In this document: piece by piece, positions 53,581-62,547 of the stretch
Layout of the letters: the number at the start of each line of letters is the position of its first letter
Position numbering within the stretch: position 1 is the stretch's first letter
Assembly: GCF_029504575.1 (NCBI RefSeq)
Contig: NZ_JAQFII010000001.1
Location: 4,843,001 to 4,907,000, forward strand
Origin: Streptomyces sp. SPB162
GTDB lineage: Bacteria > Actinomycetota > Actinomycetes > Streptomycetales > Streptomycetaceae
Length of the DNA stretch: 64,000 nt
Direction of reading: 5' to 3'
Position numbers and translations under genes: made by a program
The notes under the pieces: generated by a model
The model's input: only the letters and a program-made list of their open reading frames with translations
What the model was told of the DNA's origin: nothing
Databases searched by the model: none

Positions 53581-54770
53581 TAGCGAGTTGTCCACTCCGA
53601 CGGGTCGTCCAGGACCGCGCGGATCGCGCTGTACGCGGCGCCCAGGAGGACGCCGTCCCGGCCCAGCCGGGACTCGACCACCAGTGCGCCGCCTCCCGTG
53701 ACGCGTTCGCCCAGCTCCCGTCGCACACCGGGCAGGAGCCAGGGGGCCAGCTCGGAGAGGGGGCCGCCGAGGACCACGGCCTGCGGGTCGAGCAGGTTCA
53801 CGGCGCCGCTCAGCGCGATGCCGAGCGCCCGGCCGGCGGCCTCCAGGGCCGCCAGCGCGCGCGCGTCGTCGTCCGCCGCCGCCGTGCGCAGCGCCTTGAG
53901 GCGCCCCGGCAGCTCCGGGGCGATGCCCGCGGCGCGCAGCACCGCCTCCTCACCCGCGTACTGCTCCAAACAGCCGCGCGCCCCGCACGAGCAGCGCGGG
54001 CCGTCGGGGTAGACCGGGACGTGCCCGAGCTCGCCCGCGAAACCGCGCGCTCCGCGGAAGAGGCCGCCGTTGACGACGAGGGCCGCGCCGATGCCGATCT
54101 CCGCCGAGACGTGGATGAAGTCGGTGAGGGGGGTCCGGGCGGCCGGGGCGTCTGCGGCGTTGTCGGAGGCCGTGTCCCTGCCACCGCTCAGCCACAGTTC
54201 CGCCAGGGCGCCCAGGTTCGCCTCGTTCTCGACCGTGAGCGTGGTGCGCTCGTCCTTCCAGCCGAGGTTCGGCGCCCGCAGCACCGTGTGCTGGTCGCGG
54301 CCCACCAGGCCGGGGACCGCGACGGTCAGCCCGGCCGGGCGCAGCCCCAGTGCCACCGCCTCCTCCGTCACCTGCCGCACGAGCTCCTCCAGCTCGCCGA
54401 GCGTCCGCGCCGCGGCCCGGCCGCGGTTGCGGGCCTCCACCGTCGCCCGGGCCCGCACGGTGCCGCGCAGGTCCACCACGCACGCCGCGAGGTGGTCCAC
54501 GCCCACCTCGGCGCCGATCCCGGCGGGGCCGCGCGCGCTGAGCGCGAGGGCGGTGCCGGGGCGGCCCACGGTGCCGGGGCGCTGCGCGCCGAGCTCCGTG
54601 ACGAGGCCCGCCGCGATGAGGTCGTCGACCAGCGTCGAGACCGTGGCCCGCGTGAGGCCGACCTCGGCGGCGACCGCTGCCCGGGACTTGTCGCCGGTGG
54701 CTACGGCGTGCAGCACCGCCGACAGGTTGCGGCGGCGGAGGGCGGCCTGGGGGCCGGTTCCGTTGGTCAC
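53580..54770 (-). CDS. ROK-family transcriptional repressor (XylR-like)
   Basis: A 396-residue regulator: N-terminal helix-turn-helix (SRAAVAAEVGLTRATVSTLV) fused to a ROK sugar-kinase-like domain with VGVDHLAACVVDLRG, the glycine-rich FRGARGFAGELGHVPV, and the zinc cluster CSCGARGCLEQY. Such proteins usually repress sugar genes and sense the sugar directly. It lies 85 bp downstream of the xylulokinase gene on the same strand and should control the xylB/xylA pair through the palindrome between them. Confidence 0.88.
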   Translation of the reverse strand: MTNGTGPQAALRRRNLSAVLHAVATGDKSRAAVAAEVGLTRATVSTLVDDLIAAGLVTELGAQRPGTVGRPGTALALSARGPAGIGAEVGVDHLAACVVDLRGTVRARATVEARNRGRAAARTLGELEELVRQVTEEAVALGLRPAGLTVAVPGLVGRDQHTVLRAPNLGWKDERTTLTVENEANLGALAELWLSGGRDTASDNAADAPAARTPLTDFIHVSAEIGIGAALVVNGGLFRGARGFAGELGHVPVYPDGPRCSCGARGCLEQYAGEEAVLRAAGIAPELPGRLKALRTAAADDDARALAALEAAGRALGIALSGAVNLLDPQAVVLGGPLSELAPWLLPGVRRELGERVTGGGALVVESRLGRDGVLLGAAYSAIRAVLDDPSEWTTR

Positions 54771-54855
54771 GGGGCTCCGTTCTTCGTGGGGGTCGGGGGC
54801 CGGGCCCTCCGGTTCACGCCACCCGGCGGGGGCTCGGGTCGTCGTGGCCGCTGCG

Positions 54856-56259
54856 TCAGGTCGTGGCGTTCAGTGCCGCGGCCAGATCTGCCAGCGCAGC
54901 GTCGTCGCGTTCGATCGGATCGTAGACCGGGCCCGCCGTGGTGCCCCAGCGGGTGGCGATCGCGGTGGGAGTTTCGCCGGTGAGGAGCGACGCTGCCTGG
55001 GCCGCCGCGCCGAGGGCGACGAGGTCGTCGGCGTCGGGGATCTGGACCGCGCGTCCGGAGAGCCGCCGGACGGTCTGCCGCCAGGCGGTGCCGCGGGCGC
55101 CGCCGCCGATCAGGAGGAGGGGCTCGTCGGAGGGCCGGTCGTCGACCGCCAGGACCAGGTCCAGGGCGGCGAGGAGGGTGTACGTGGCGCCGTCGTAGGC
55201 GGCCTGGAGGATCTGGCCGGGGGTGGTGTCGTGGCGCAGGCCGGTGAGGGTTCCCGAGGCGCTCGGGAGGTTGGGGGTGCGCTCGCCGTCGAGGAAGGGG
55301 AGGAGGGTGATCGTCGTGTTGGGCTCGACCGCCTCCCGCGTGCTGCCGAGGAGCTGCGCGATCTTGTCCACAGCCTGTGTGCAGTTCAGCGTGCAGGCGA
55401 GCGGGAGCCAGCCACCGTGTGCTCCCGCGAAGCCCGCGACCGTGCCCGTGGGGTCGGCGGGGCGGTTGACCGAGGGGGTGTAGACGGTCCCCGAGGTGCC
55501 CAGGCTGAGTGCTGCCCGGCCGGGGGCCAGGCCGAGGCCCAGGGCGGCTGCCGCGTTGTCGCCGGTGCCGGAGGCGACCGGGATGCCGGCGGGGAGGGGC
55601 AGGCCCGGGAGCGTCGTGCCCGCTGCCTCGCCGGGCGCCAGCACGCGGGGGAGGAGTGCCTCGTCGAGGCCGACGGCGGTGAGGACGTCGTTGTCGTAGG
55701 TCTCGGTGTCCGAGGCCCACCAGCCCGTGCCCGAGGCGTCGCCGCGGTCCGTGACCGCCTGGCCCGTCAGCCGTTCGGTGAGAAAGTCGTGCGGCAGGCG
55801 CACGCCCGCCGTCGCGGCGGTGACGGCCGCCTCGTTCTCGCGCAGCCAGGCCCATTTCGCGACGGTGAAGGCGGCGCCGGGTACCGAGCCGAAGCGCTCC
55901 GCCCAGTGCTTCGCGCCGAAGCGCGTGACGAGCGCCGCGGCGTGGGGCGCTGATCGCACGTCGTTCCAGAGGAGGGCCGGGCGCAGTGGCGCGCCGGACG
56001 CGTCGAGGGTGATCAGGCCGTGCTGCTGCCCGCCGATGGAAATGGCTCCGGGGGCCGCCGCCACCTGGGCCCGCAACTCGGTGAGGGTGCTGATCAGGGC
56101 CTGCCACCAGACCTCCGGGTGTGTTTCCCGTCTCCCGCCCCCGCTGACCGCGTGCGGCGCTCGGGCGCGCGCCAGCACCTCGCCGGTGTCCACGCGGACC
56201 GCCAGCGCCTTCGTCGACTGGGTGGAGCTGTCCACCCCGATCACGACCGTTGATTCCAT
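54856..56259 (-). CDS. xylB: Xylulokinase
   Basis: A 467-residue kinase of the FGGY family phosphorylating D-xylulose with ATP. Motifs are GVDSSTQSTKALAV (phosphate loop), ISIGGQQHGLI, PALLWNDVRS, ASGTGDNAAAALGLGL and LSLGTSGTVYTP, with GGGARGTAWRQ near the end. ATG 56259 is divergent from xylA over a 77-bp spacer that holds an operator-like palindrome, the usual arrangement for Streptomyces xylose genes. Confidence 0.93.
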   Translation of the reverse strand: MESTVVIGVDSSTQSTKALAVRVDTGEVLARARAPHAVSGGGRRETHPEVWWQALISTLTELRAQVAAAPGAISIGGQQHGLITLDASGAPLRPALLWNDVRSAPHAAALVTRFGAKHWAERFGSVPGAAFTVAKWAWLRENEAAVTAATAGVRLPHDFLTERLTGQAVTDRGDASGTGWWASDTETYDNDVLTAVGLDEALLPRVLAPGEAAGTTLPGLPLPAGIPVASGTGDNAAAALGLGLAPGRAALSLGTSGTVYTPSVNRPADPTGTVAGFAGAHGGWLPLACTLNCTQAVDKIAQLLGSTREAVEPNTTITLLPFLDGERTPNLPSASGTLTGLRHDTTPGQILQAAYDGATYTLLAALDLVLAVDDRPSDEPLLLIGGGARGTAWRQTVRRLSGRAVQIPDADDLVALGAAAQAASLLTGETPTAIATRWGTTAGPVYDPIERDDAALADLAAALNATT

Positions 56260-56297
56260 GAAACGACCCTCTCTCTTCCCATCGCGGCTTCCGCATA

Positions 56298-56325
56298 CTA
56301 ATTTGTTTAACGGTCTTACGAATAG
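56298..56325. promoter_or_regulatory. Operator-like imperfect palindrome between xylB and xylA
   Basis: CTAATTTGTTTAAC and GTCTTACGAATAG form an imperfect inverted repeat, the only AT-rich segment in the spacer. ROK repressors commonly bind such sites. It would let one repressor control both divergent genes. Confidence 0.55.
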
Positions 56326-56336
56326 GAGCAGGCGCC

Positions 56337-57506
56337 ATGAGTCTCACCCCCACCCCCGAGCACAAGTTCACATTCGGCCTCTGGACGGTCGGCTGGCAGG
56401 GCCGCGACCCGTTCGGGGACGCCACGCGTCCCGCCCTCGACCCGGTCGAGTCCGTCACCCGCCTCGCCGAGCTGGGCGCGTACGGCGTGACGTTCCACGA
56501 CGACGACCTCATCCCGTTCGGCGCCACCGAGGTCGAGCGCGAGGCGCACATCAAGCGCTTCCGGCAGGCCCTGGACGCGACCGGCCTGGTGGTGCCCATG
56601 GCCACCACCAACCTCTTCACGCACCCGGTCTTCAAGGACGGCGCCTTCACGTCCAACGACCGCGACGTCCGGCGGTACGCGCTGCGCAAGACGGTCCGCA
56701 ACATCGATCTCGCCGTCGAGCTGGGCGCGCAGGTCTACGTCGCCTGGGGCGGCCGGGAAGGCGCGGAGTCCGGGGCGGCGAAGGACGTCCGGGTCGCGCT
56801 GGACCGGATGAAGGAGGCGTTCGACCTGCTTGGCGAGTACGTGCTGGCGCAGGGGTACGACCTGCGGTTCGCCGTGGAGCCCAAGCCGAACGAGCCGCGC
56901 GGCGACATCCTGCTGCCGACCGTCGGCCACGCGCTCGCCTTCATCAACGAGTTGGAGCACCCGGAGATGGTCGGGGTGAACCCCGAGACCGGCCACGAGC
57001 AGATGGCGGGACTCAACTTCACGCACGGCATCGCGCAGGCGCTGTGGCACAAGAAGCTCTTCCACATCGACCTCAACGGCCAGACCGGCATCAAGTACGA
57101 CCAGGACCTGCGCTTCGGCGCGGGCAACCTGCGCGACGCGTTCTGGCTCGTCGACCTGTTGGAGACCGCCGGCTACGAAGGGCCCCGGCACTTCGACTTC
57201 AAGCCGCCGCGTACCGAGGACTTCGACGGCGTCTGGGCGTCGGCCGAGGGCTGCATGCGCAACTACCTGCTGCTCAAGGAGCGCGCCGCCGCGTTCCGCG
57301 CCGACCCGGCCGTCCAGGAGGCGCTCCGGGCCTCCCGGCTCGACGAGCTGGCCCAACCGACGCTGGGAGAGGGCGAGTCGCTCGCCGACCTGCTCGCGGA
57401 CCGGTCGGCGTTCGAGGAGTTCGACGTCGAGGCGGCGGCCGTGAAGGGGATGGCGTTCGAGCAGCTCGACCAGCTGGCGATGGACCACCTGCTCGGCGCC
57501 CGCTGA
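56337..57506 (+). CDS. xylA: Xylose isomerase
   Basis: A 389-residue metal enzyme interconverting D-xylose and D-xylulose (and glucose and fructose). It has the catalytic His in YGVTFHDDDLIPFG, WGGREGAESGAAKD, the metal ligands in FAVEPKPNEPRGDI, GVNPETGHEQMAG and FHIDLNGQTGIKYDQD. Length and start are those of the Streptomyces class I enzymes. ATAGGAG precedes ATG 56337. Together with xylulokinase it feeds xylose into the pentose phosphate pathway. Confidence 0.96.
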   Translation: MSLTPTPEHKFTFGLWTVGWQGRDPFGDATRPALDPVESVTRLAELGAYGVTFHDDDLIPFGATEVEREAHIKRFRQALDATGLVVPMATTNLFTHPVFKDGAFTSNDRDVRRYALRKTVRNIDLAVELGAQVYVAWGGREGAESGAAKDVRVALDRMKEAFDLLGEYVLAQGYDLRFAVEPKPNEPRGDILLPTVGHALAFINELEHPEMVGVNPETGHEQMAGLNFTHGIAQALWHKKLFHIDLNGQTGIKYDQDLRFGAGNLRDAFWLVDLLETAGYEGPRHFDFKPPRTEDFDGVWASAEGCMRNYLLLKERAAAFRADPAVQEALRASRLDELAQPTLGEGESLADLLADRSAFEEFDVEAAAVKGMAFEQLDQLAMDHLLGAR

Positions 57507-57575
57507 ACATTTCTCATCAGGCTCTCAGCCGCACCTCACCCGTTCATCACCGCTGATTCCTACCGTGACGCCGCA

Positions 57576-57618
57576 GCGGGAGTACGAGGGGCCTCGCAAG
57601 ACCCACTCGTACTCCCGC
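57576..57618. promoter_or_regulatory. 13-bp perfect inverted repeat upstream of the ABC permease gene
   Basis: GCGGGAGTACGAG and CTCGTACTCCCGC are separated by 17 bases, 70 bp after xylA and 55 bp before the permease gene. It could be a long-loop terminator of xylA or an operator for the ABC operon. Confidence 0.5.
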
Positions 57619-57672
57619 CGACCCCATTCATCCCCCCGCATCCCGGCCGGGGTGGCAACGGCGAGGAATCGC

Positions 57673-59112
57673 ATGTTCTTCACATATCTCAGGCGCGAAC
57701 TGCGGCGTCGCAGAAAAGCGGCGCTCGTCATCGCGTTGGGTCTGGCCCTCGGCATCGGGCTGGTCATCACCGTCACCTCGGCCTCGGCCGGGATGCGGGT
57801 GGCACAGGGGAAGGTCCTGCAGTCCCTGTACGGACTCGGGACCGACATGACGGTCACCAAGGCCGCCGCCGCGCAGGGCAGTACCGGGGCCGCCGAGCGT
57901 CCGAAGTTCAACTTCGGTGCCACCGACGGTTCCAAGGAGCAGAGCAGCGACCGGGTGATGGTGCAGGGCTTCCAGTCGCTGCCCGCCTCGGTCGTCACCC
58001 AGGTCACCGGCCAGAAGGGCGTCGACGACGCGGTCGGCGGGTTGAGCCTGCGGGTGCTGAAGGTCAGCGGTCAGTTCGACCGGGGCCAGTTCAAGCAGGG
58101 CCAGAGCACCGGCGGCCGGCGCGGTACCGGCGGTACGCAGCCGCCGGGTGAGGTGCAGGGCGGCGGCGCGCAGTTCGACGTCAACAACTACTCGGTCTAC
58201 GGCGTGGACGTCTCCAAGCCCACACTCGGGCCGCTGACCTCCTCGAAAATCACCTCGGGCGTGTCCTTCACGACAGCGCAGTCCAACACCGCCGTCGCCG
58301 TCCTCGACAGCTCCTACGCCAAGGAGAACAAGCTCGCGGTCGGCGGCACGCTCACCATCAAGGCCGTCAAGTACAAGGTCATCGGCATCGCGACCGCCGA
58401 CAGCGGCGACTCCGCCGCCAACGTCTACATCCCGCTGACGCAGGCTCAGACGCTGGCCGACGCCAAGGACAAGGTCACCACGGTCTACGTGAAGGCCACG
58501 GACTCGCAGCAGATCGACGGCGTCAAGTCCGCGATCCAGAAGAACGTCCCCGGCACGACCGTCACCACCTCCGCCGACCTCGCCTCCACGGTCTCCGGTT
58601 CCCTCTCCACCGCCTCCGACCTGGCGACGAACCTCGGCAAGTGGCTCTCCATCGCCGTGCTGATCGCCGCGTTCCTGGTCGCGGGACTGCTCACCTCCTC
58701 CGCCGTCAGCAGGCGGGTGCGTGAGTTCGGCACGCTCAAGGCGCTCGGCTGGAAGAGCCGCCGGGTCACCGGCCAGGTGATGGGCGAAGCCCTGGTCAAC
58801 GGCCTCATCGGCGGCGTCCTCGGGATCGCGCTCGGCCTCGGCGGCGCGTACCTGATCACCGCCATCAGCCCGACGCTGACCGCGTCGGTCGCCTCGGGTG
58901 GCGGCGGCGGTGACCGCGGCGGCTTCGGCGGAGGGCCCGGACGGCGGAGCGCGACGAAGGCGCTCGACATCGCGCTGACCGCTCCCGTCAGCCTCGGCAC
59001 CATCGCCCTGGCGGTCGGCCTCGCCGTCGCCGGCGGCCTCATCGCCGGCACCTTCGGCGGCTGGCGCGCCTCCAGGCTCCGCCCGGCGGACGCCCTGCGC
59101 CGCGTCGAATAG
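57673..59112 (+). CDS. FtsX/MacB-type ABC transporter permease
   Basis: A 479-residue permease with the FtsX/MacB plan: one N-terminal helix (ALVIALGLALGIGLVITVTS), a large extracytoplasmic domain (residues about 45-330, with a Gly/Gln-rich stretch near 150-170), then three helices including AVLIAAFLVAGLLTSSAVSRRVREFGTLKALGW by its core RRVREFGTLKALGW, the conserved coupling segment. ATG 57673 has GAGG upstream. It works with the ATPase encoded 31 bp downstream, probably for export, lipid handling or antimicrobial defence; the substrate is unknown. Confidence 0.88.
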   Translation: MFFTYLRRELRRRRKAALVIALGLALGIGLVITVTSASAGMRVAQGKVLQSLYGLGTDMTVTKAAAAQGSTGAAERPKFNFGATDGSKEQSSDRVMVQGFQSLPASVVTQVTGQKGVDDAVGGLSLRVLKVSGQFDRGQFKQGQSTGGRRGTGGTQPPGEVQGGGAQFDVNNYSVYGVDVSKPTLGPLTSSKITSGVSFTTAQSNTAVAVLDSSYAKENKLAVGGTLTIKAVKYKVIGIATADSGDSAANVYIPLTQAQTLADAKDKVTTVYVKATDSQQIDGVKSAIQKNVPGTTVTTSADLASTVSGSLSTASDLATNLGKWLSIAVLIAAFLVAGLLTSSAVSRRVREFGTLKALGWKSRRVTGQVMGEALVNGLIGGVLGIALGLGGAYLITAISPTLTASVASGGGGGDRGGFGGGPGRRSATKALDIALTAPVSLGTIALAVGLAVAGGLIAGTFGGWRASRLRPADALRRVE

Positions 59113-59143
59113 CCAACCGCCTCAGCCATTTCGGGAGTTCACC

Positions 59144-59830
59144 ATGTACCAGCTGACCGGCGTCACCAAGCGCTACCAGCGCGCCAAGGACACCGTCGAG
59201 GCCCTGCGGGCTGTCGACCTCACCATCGAGGACGGCGACCAGCTCGTCATCCAGGGCCCCACCGGCGGGGGCAAGTCCACCCTGCTGCAGATGCTCGGCG
59301 CCCTGGACCGCCCGACCGAGGGCTCGGTGGAGTTCGACGGCGTCGACCTCGCCAAGCTCGGCGAGGCCAAGCTCACGAAGCTGCGCGCCGAGAACATCGG
59401 CTTCATCTTCCAGAGCTTCAACCTCATCCCGACGCTCACCGCCCAGGAGAACGTCGAGACCGCCCTCGTCCCGCTGGGCGTCAAGCCCGCGGAACGCCGC
59501 CGCCTCGCCGTCGAGGCACTGGAGTCCGTCGGGCTCGAAGAGCGCCTGAACCACCTGCCGTCGGAGCTCTCCGGCGGTCAGCAGCAGCGCGTCGCCATCG
59601 CCCGCGCACTCGTGAAGAAGCCCAAGGTCCTCCTCGCAGACGAGCCCACCGGCAACCTCGACGAGGCCACCCGCGACGACATCATGGGCCTCCTGGAAGG
59701 CCTCTGGAAGGAACACGGCCTGACCTTCATCCTGGTCACCCACGACTCCGCCATCGCCAAACGCGCCCCCCGTCTGGCCACCATCCGCAAGGGCCGCGTC
59801 ACGGTGACGGAACGGGTCCCGGCAACGTGA
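59144..59830 (+). CDS. MacB/LolD-type ABC transporter ATPase
   Basis: A 228-residue ATPase that drives the adjacent permease. Walker A is GPTGGGKST (Gly instead of the more usual Ser-Gly), the Q loop is FIFQSFNLIPTLTAQENV, the signature LSGGQQQRVAIARALV, Walker B VLLADEPTGNLD and the H loop LVTHDS. The FNLIPTLTAxENV segment marks the LolD/MacB group. ATG 59144 is close behind the permease gene, so they form one operon ended by the hairpin at 59844. Confidence 0.92.
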   Translation: MYQLTGVTKRYQRAKDTVEALRAVDLTIEDGDQLVIQGPTGGGKSTLLQMLGALDRPTEGSVEFDGVDLAKLGEAKLTKLRAENIGFIFQSFNLIPTLTAQENVETALVPLGVKPAERRRLAVEALESVGLEERLNHLPSELSGGQQQRVAIARALVKKPKVLLADEPTGNLDEATRDDIMGLLEGLWKEHGLTFILVTHDSAIAKRAPRLATIRKGRVTVTERVPAT

Positions 59831-59843
59831 GCGGCGCTGCCCC

Positions 59844-59873
59844 GGCCCCGGTGGCGGATTCGGAGCCGGGGCC
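59844..59873 (+). terminator. Terminator after the ABC operon
   Basis: GGCCCCGG pairs with CCGGGGCC around a 14-base loop, 13 bp after the ATPase stop codon. Confidence 0.65.
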
Positions 59874-59897
59874 GCGCTGACGCCGCGGCATCAAGCG

Positions 59898-60215
59898 ATG
59901 AGCCGCCCGGCGGCGCGTCACGAAGGCGGCACCCGCTCCGAGCGCCGGCAGCGCGGCGGCTCCACGGGCGGCGGGTCCGCGGGCGGTAACGGCGGCACGG
60001 GCGGTAAGGGCGGCACCACGGCCGGCACCACCGGTGCCGCTCCCGCGGCTTCCCCGTCCGCGTCCCCGTCCACCACTCCGGCCGCGACCCCGCCCACCGG
60101 CGACCTCGCCCACACCGGCAGCGACGGCACCGGCCTGATCGCCACCTCCGCGGCCCTGGCCCTCGCCCTCGGCGCCGGCCTCTTCCTGCTCATCCGCCGC
60201 CGCAACAACGCCTGA
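59898..60215 (+). CDS. Orphan LAHTG sorting-signal protein without signal peptide
   Basis: A 105-residue frame whose C-terminal 40 residues are a textbook sortase signal: DLAHTG, a hydrophobic helix (LIATSAALALALGAGLFLLI) and RRRNNA. A Gly/Ser/Thr/Pro linker precedes it. The N-terminus (MSRPAARHEGGTRSERRQ) is charged and has no export signal, and no signal peptide is found in any frame in the 67 bp upstream. It may be the tail of a decayed wall protein or a protein inserted by its tail helix. Coding status is moderately sure from the well-formed signal. Confidence 0.5.
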   Translation: MSRPAARHEGGTRSERRQRGGSTGGGSAGGNGGTGGKGGTTAGTTGAAPAASPSASPSTTPAATPPTGDLAHTGSDGTGLIATSAALALALGAGLFLLIRRRNNA

Positions 60216-60257
60216 CACCCGCCGTGGGCATGGGACCTGCCCACGCCCCCGGCGCTT

Positions 60258-60950
60258 TCACTCGGCGGCGGCGATACCGGTCGGGCAGGACCGGCCCCAG
60301 TTGGTCTCCGAGGGGGAGTCCAAGTTCACGCCCGTGCCGCCGATGCCGCAGTAGCCGTCGGGGTTCTTGTCGAGGTACTGCTGGTGGTAGGGCTCGGCGG
60401 GGTAGAAGGGGCCGGCCGGGAGGATTTCCGTGGTGATGTCGCCGTAGCCGGCCTTGGTGAGGATCTGCTGGTAGGCGTCGCGGGAGGCCTGGGCGCCGGT
60501 CAGCTGGTCGGGGGTGTGGGTGTAGACGGCGGAGCGGTACTGGGTGCCCGAGTCGTTGCCCTGGCGGTTGCCCTGGGTGGGGTTGTGGGACTCCCAGAAG
60601 ACCTTCAGCAGCTCGGCGAAGGACACCAGCGCGGGGTCGTAGACCACGCGGACCGCCTCGGTGTGGGCGGTGAGACCGCTGCAGACCTCTTCGTAGCTGG
60701 GGTTCGGGGTGTGGCCGCCCTGGTAGCCGACGAGGGTCGTCCACACGCCCGGGGTCTGCCAGAACTTGCGCTCGGCTCCCCAGAAACACCCCATCCCGAA
60801 GTCCACGACCGCCAGATCGGCGGGGTACGGGCCGGTCAGCTGCTTGCCCAGCACGGTGTGGCGCGCGGGCACGTCGAATTCCGGCTCCGTGCGGCCCCTG
60901 AGGGCCTCTTCGGCGGAGGGCAGGTGGTTCTTGTGGCGGTTCAGGAACAT
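60258..60950 (-). CDS. msrA: Peptide-methionine (S)-S-oxide reductase MsrA
   Basis: A 230-residue cytosolic repair enzyme reducing methionine-S-sulfoxide in proteins. The catalytic Cys lies in VDFGMGCFWGAERKFW, followed by GYQGGHTPNPSYEEVCSG (split here as GYQGGHTPNPSYEEV), TGHxEAV-like TAHTEAVRVVYDP, and RSAVY. Late residues YCGIGGTGV may give a resolving Cys. An N-terminal extension of about 45 residues precedes the domain. ATG 60950. It is divergent from metB, linking it loosely with sulfur amino acid metabolism. Confidence 0.94.
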   Translation of the reverse strand: MFLNRHKNHLPSAEEALRGRTEPEFDVPARHTVLGKQLTGPYPADLAVVDFGMGCFWGAERKFWQTPGVWTTLVGYQGGHTPNPSYEEVCSGLTAHTEAVRVVYDPALVSFAELLKVFWESHNPTQGNRQGNDSGTQYRSAVYTHTPDQLTGAQASRDAYQQILTKAGYGDITTEILPAGPFYPAEPYHQQYLDKNPDGYCGIGGTGVNLDSPSETNWGRSCPTGIAAAE

Positions 60951-61103
60951 GGGGGTTAACTCCTCCGGGGTCGGGCTCGCTACCAGGGAACGTCCGGGCG
61001 GGCCGCAGGATTCCGTGCCCGTTGCGTCCTTCGTGCGACGCCATGTGGCCATTGACCGCTCGGACCAAACGATTGCCCGGTTCTGGCGACTAGGCTCGGC
61101 GGA

Positions 61104-62267
61104 ATGAGCGACCACGACCAGCAGCACCAGAATTTCGAAACCCTCGCGATCCACGCCGGTCAGGCTGCCGACGCGCAGACCGGCGCGGTGGTGACGCCGA
61201 TCTACCAGGTGTCCACGTACAAGCAGGACGGAGTGGGCGGGCTCCGCGGTGGCTATGAGTACAGCCGCTCCGCCAACCCGACCAGGTCCGCGCTGGAGGA
61301 GAACCTCGCGGCGCTGGAGGCCGGGCGGCGCGGGCTGGCGTTCGCGTCCGGGCTCGCGGCGGAGGACTGCCTGCTGCGCACCATCCTGTCGCCCGGCGAC
61401 CACGTGGTGATCCCGAACGACGCGTACGGCGGCACGTTCCGCCTCTTCGCCAAGGTCGTCGAGCGCTGGGGCGTCCAGTGGTCGGTGGCGAACACGTCCG
61501 ACCCGGCCGCCGTGCGGGCGCAGCTGCGGCCGAACACCAAGGCGATCTGGGTGGAGACCCCGTCCAACCCGCTGCTCGGCATCACGGACATCGCGGCGCT
61601 GGCGGAGATCGCCCGCGGCGCCGGCACCGGCGTGCGGCTGGTGGTGGACAACACGTTCGCGAGCCCGTACCTGCAGCAGCCGATCGCGCTCGGCGCGGAT
61701 GTCGTCCTGCACTCGACCACGAAGTACATGGGCGGGCACTCCGACGTCGTCGGCGGCGCGCTGGTGGCCGCTGACGCGGCGCTCGGCGAGGAGCTGGCCT
61801 ACCACCAGAACGCGATGGGCGCGATCGCCGGCCCGTTCGACGCCTGGCTGGTGATGCGCGGCGTCAAGACGCTGGCGGTGCGGATGGACCGGCACAGCGC
61901 GAACGCTTCCCGGATCGCGGAGATGCTCCAGTCGCACCCGAAGGTGTCGCGGGTGCTGTACCCGGGGCTGCCCGAGCACCCGGGGCACGAGATCGCGGCG
62001 AAGCAGATGAAGGCCTTCGGCGGAATGATCTCCTTCCAGGTGAACGGCGGCGAGGAGGCGGCCGTCGCGGTCTGCAACCGTGCCGGTCTGTTCACGCTGG
62101 GTGAGTCGCTGGGTGGCGTCGAGTCGCTGATCGAGCACCCGGGCCGGATGACGCACGCCTCGGTGGCGGGCTCCGCCCTGGAGGTCCCGGCGGACCTCGT
62201 CCGGCTCTCGGTGGGCATCGAGTCGATCGACGACCTGCTGGCGGACCTCACGCAGGCACTCGGCTGA
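61104..62267 (+). CDS. metB: Cystathionine gamma-synthase
   Basis: A 387-residue pyridoxal-phosphate enzyme of the Cys/Met metabolism family, joining an activated homoserine with cysteine to form cystathionine. It shows GAVVTPIYQVSTYKQ, YEYSRSANPTRSALEENLAALE by its core YSRSANPTRSALE, the lysine that binds the cofactor in DVVLHSTTKYMGGHSDVVGG (core STTKYMGGHSD), and SLGGVESLIEHP. A cystathionine gamma-lyase role is possible, as the two are close. ATG 61104. Confidence 0.9.
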   Translation: MSDHDQQHQNFETLAIHAGQAADAQTGAVVTPIYQVSTYKQDGVGGLRGGYEYSRSANPTRSALEENLAALEAGRRGLAFASGLAAEDCLLRTILSPGDHVVIPNDAYGGTFRLFAKVVERWGVQWSVANTSDPAAVRAQLRPNTKAIWVETPSNPLLGITDIAALAEIARGAGTGVRLVVDNTFASPYLQQPIALGADVVLHSTTKYMGGHSDVVGGALVAADAALGEELAYHQNAMGAIAGPFDAWLVMRGVKTLAVRMDRHSANASRIAEMLQSHPKVSRVLYPGLPEHPGHEIAAKQMKAFGGMISFQVNGGEEAAVAVCNRAGLFTLGESLGGVESLIEHPGRMTHASVAGSALEVPADLVRLSVGIESIDDLLADLTQALG

Positions 62268-62280
62268 CAGCCGTCATTCT

Positions 62281-62311
62281 GGACACCTGGTGGCGCCGCT
62301 ACCAGGTGTCC
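62281..62311. terminator. Terminator between metB and the convergent membrane-protein gene
   Basis: GGACACCTGGT and ACCAGGTGTCC form an 11-bp perfect stem with a nine-base loop. It overlaps the stop codon of the small gene at 62299. Confidence 0.8.
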
Positions 62312-62547
62312 ACCGGCGGCGTCGTGTCGAGCGGCTGCGGGTCGGGCCACTCCAGCACCGCGAAGACCAGCCCCGCCACGATCGCCGCGAGCAGCAGCAG
62401 CCACAGCAGCCGGTGCACGGCGCGCCGCCGCCGCAGGATGCGGCGGCCGCGCTCGGCGGCCCGCTCGGCCAGTTCGGCGGGGACGTACGGGTGCGGGGTG
62501 TCGAGGAGCCGGCGGACCTCCTCCTCCTTGCGGTCCGGGGGGATCAT
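62299..62547 (-). CDS. Small membrane protein paired with the sigma factor
   Basis: An 82-residue protein with a charged N-terminal half (PPDRKEEEVRRLLDTPHPYV, AERAAERGRRILRRRR) and one membrane helix (LLWLLLLAAIVAGLVFAVL) with a short outer tail. ATG 62547 overlaps the sigma factor stop by four bases, so the two are coupled. The layout of a cytosolic helical part plus one helix suggests an anti-sigma-like partner, but no zinc motif or known anti-sigma domain is seen. Confidence 0.7.
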   Translation of the reverse strand: MIPPDRKEEEVRRLLDTPHPYVPAELAERAAERGRRILRRRRAVHRLLWLLLLAAIVAGLVFAVLEWPDPQPLDTTPPVDTW

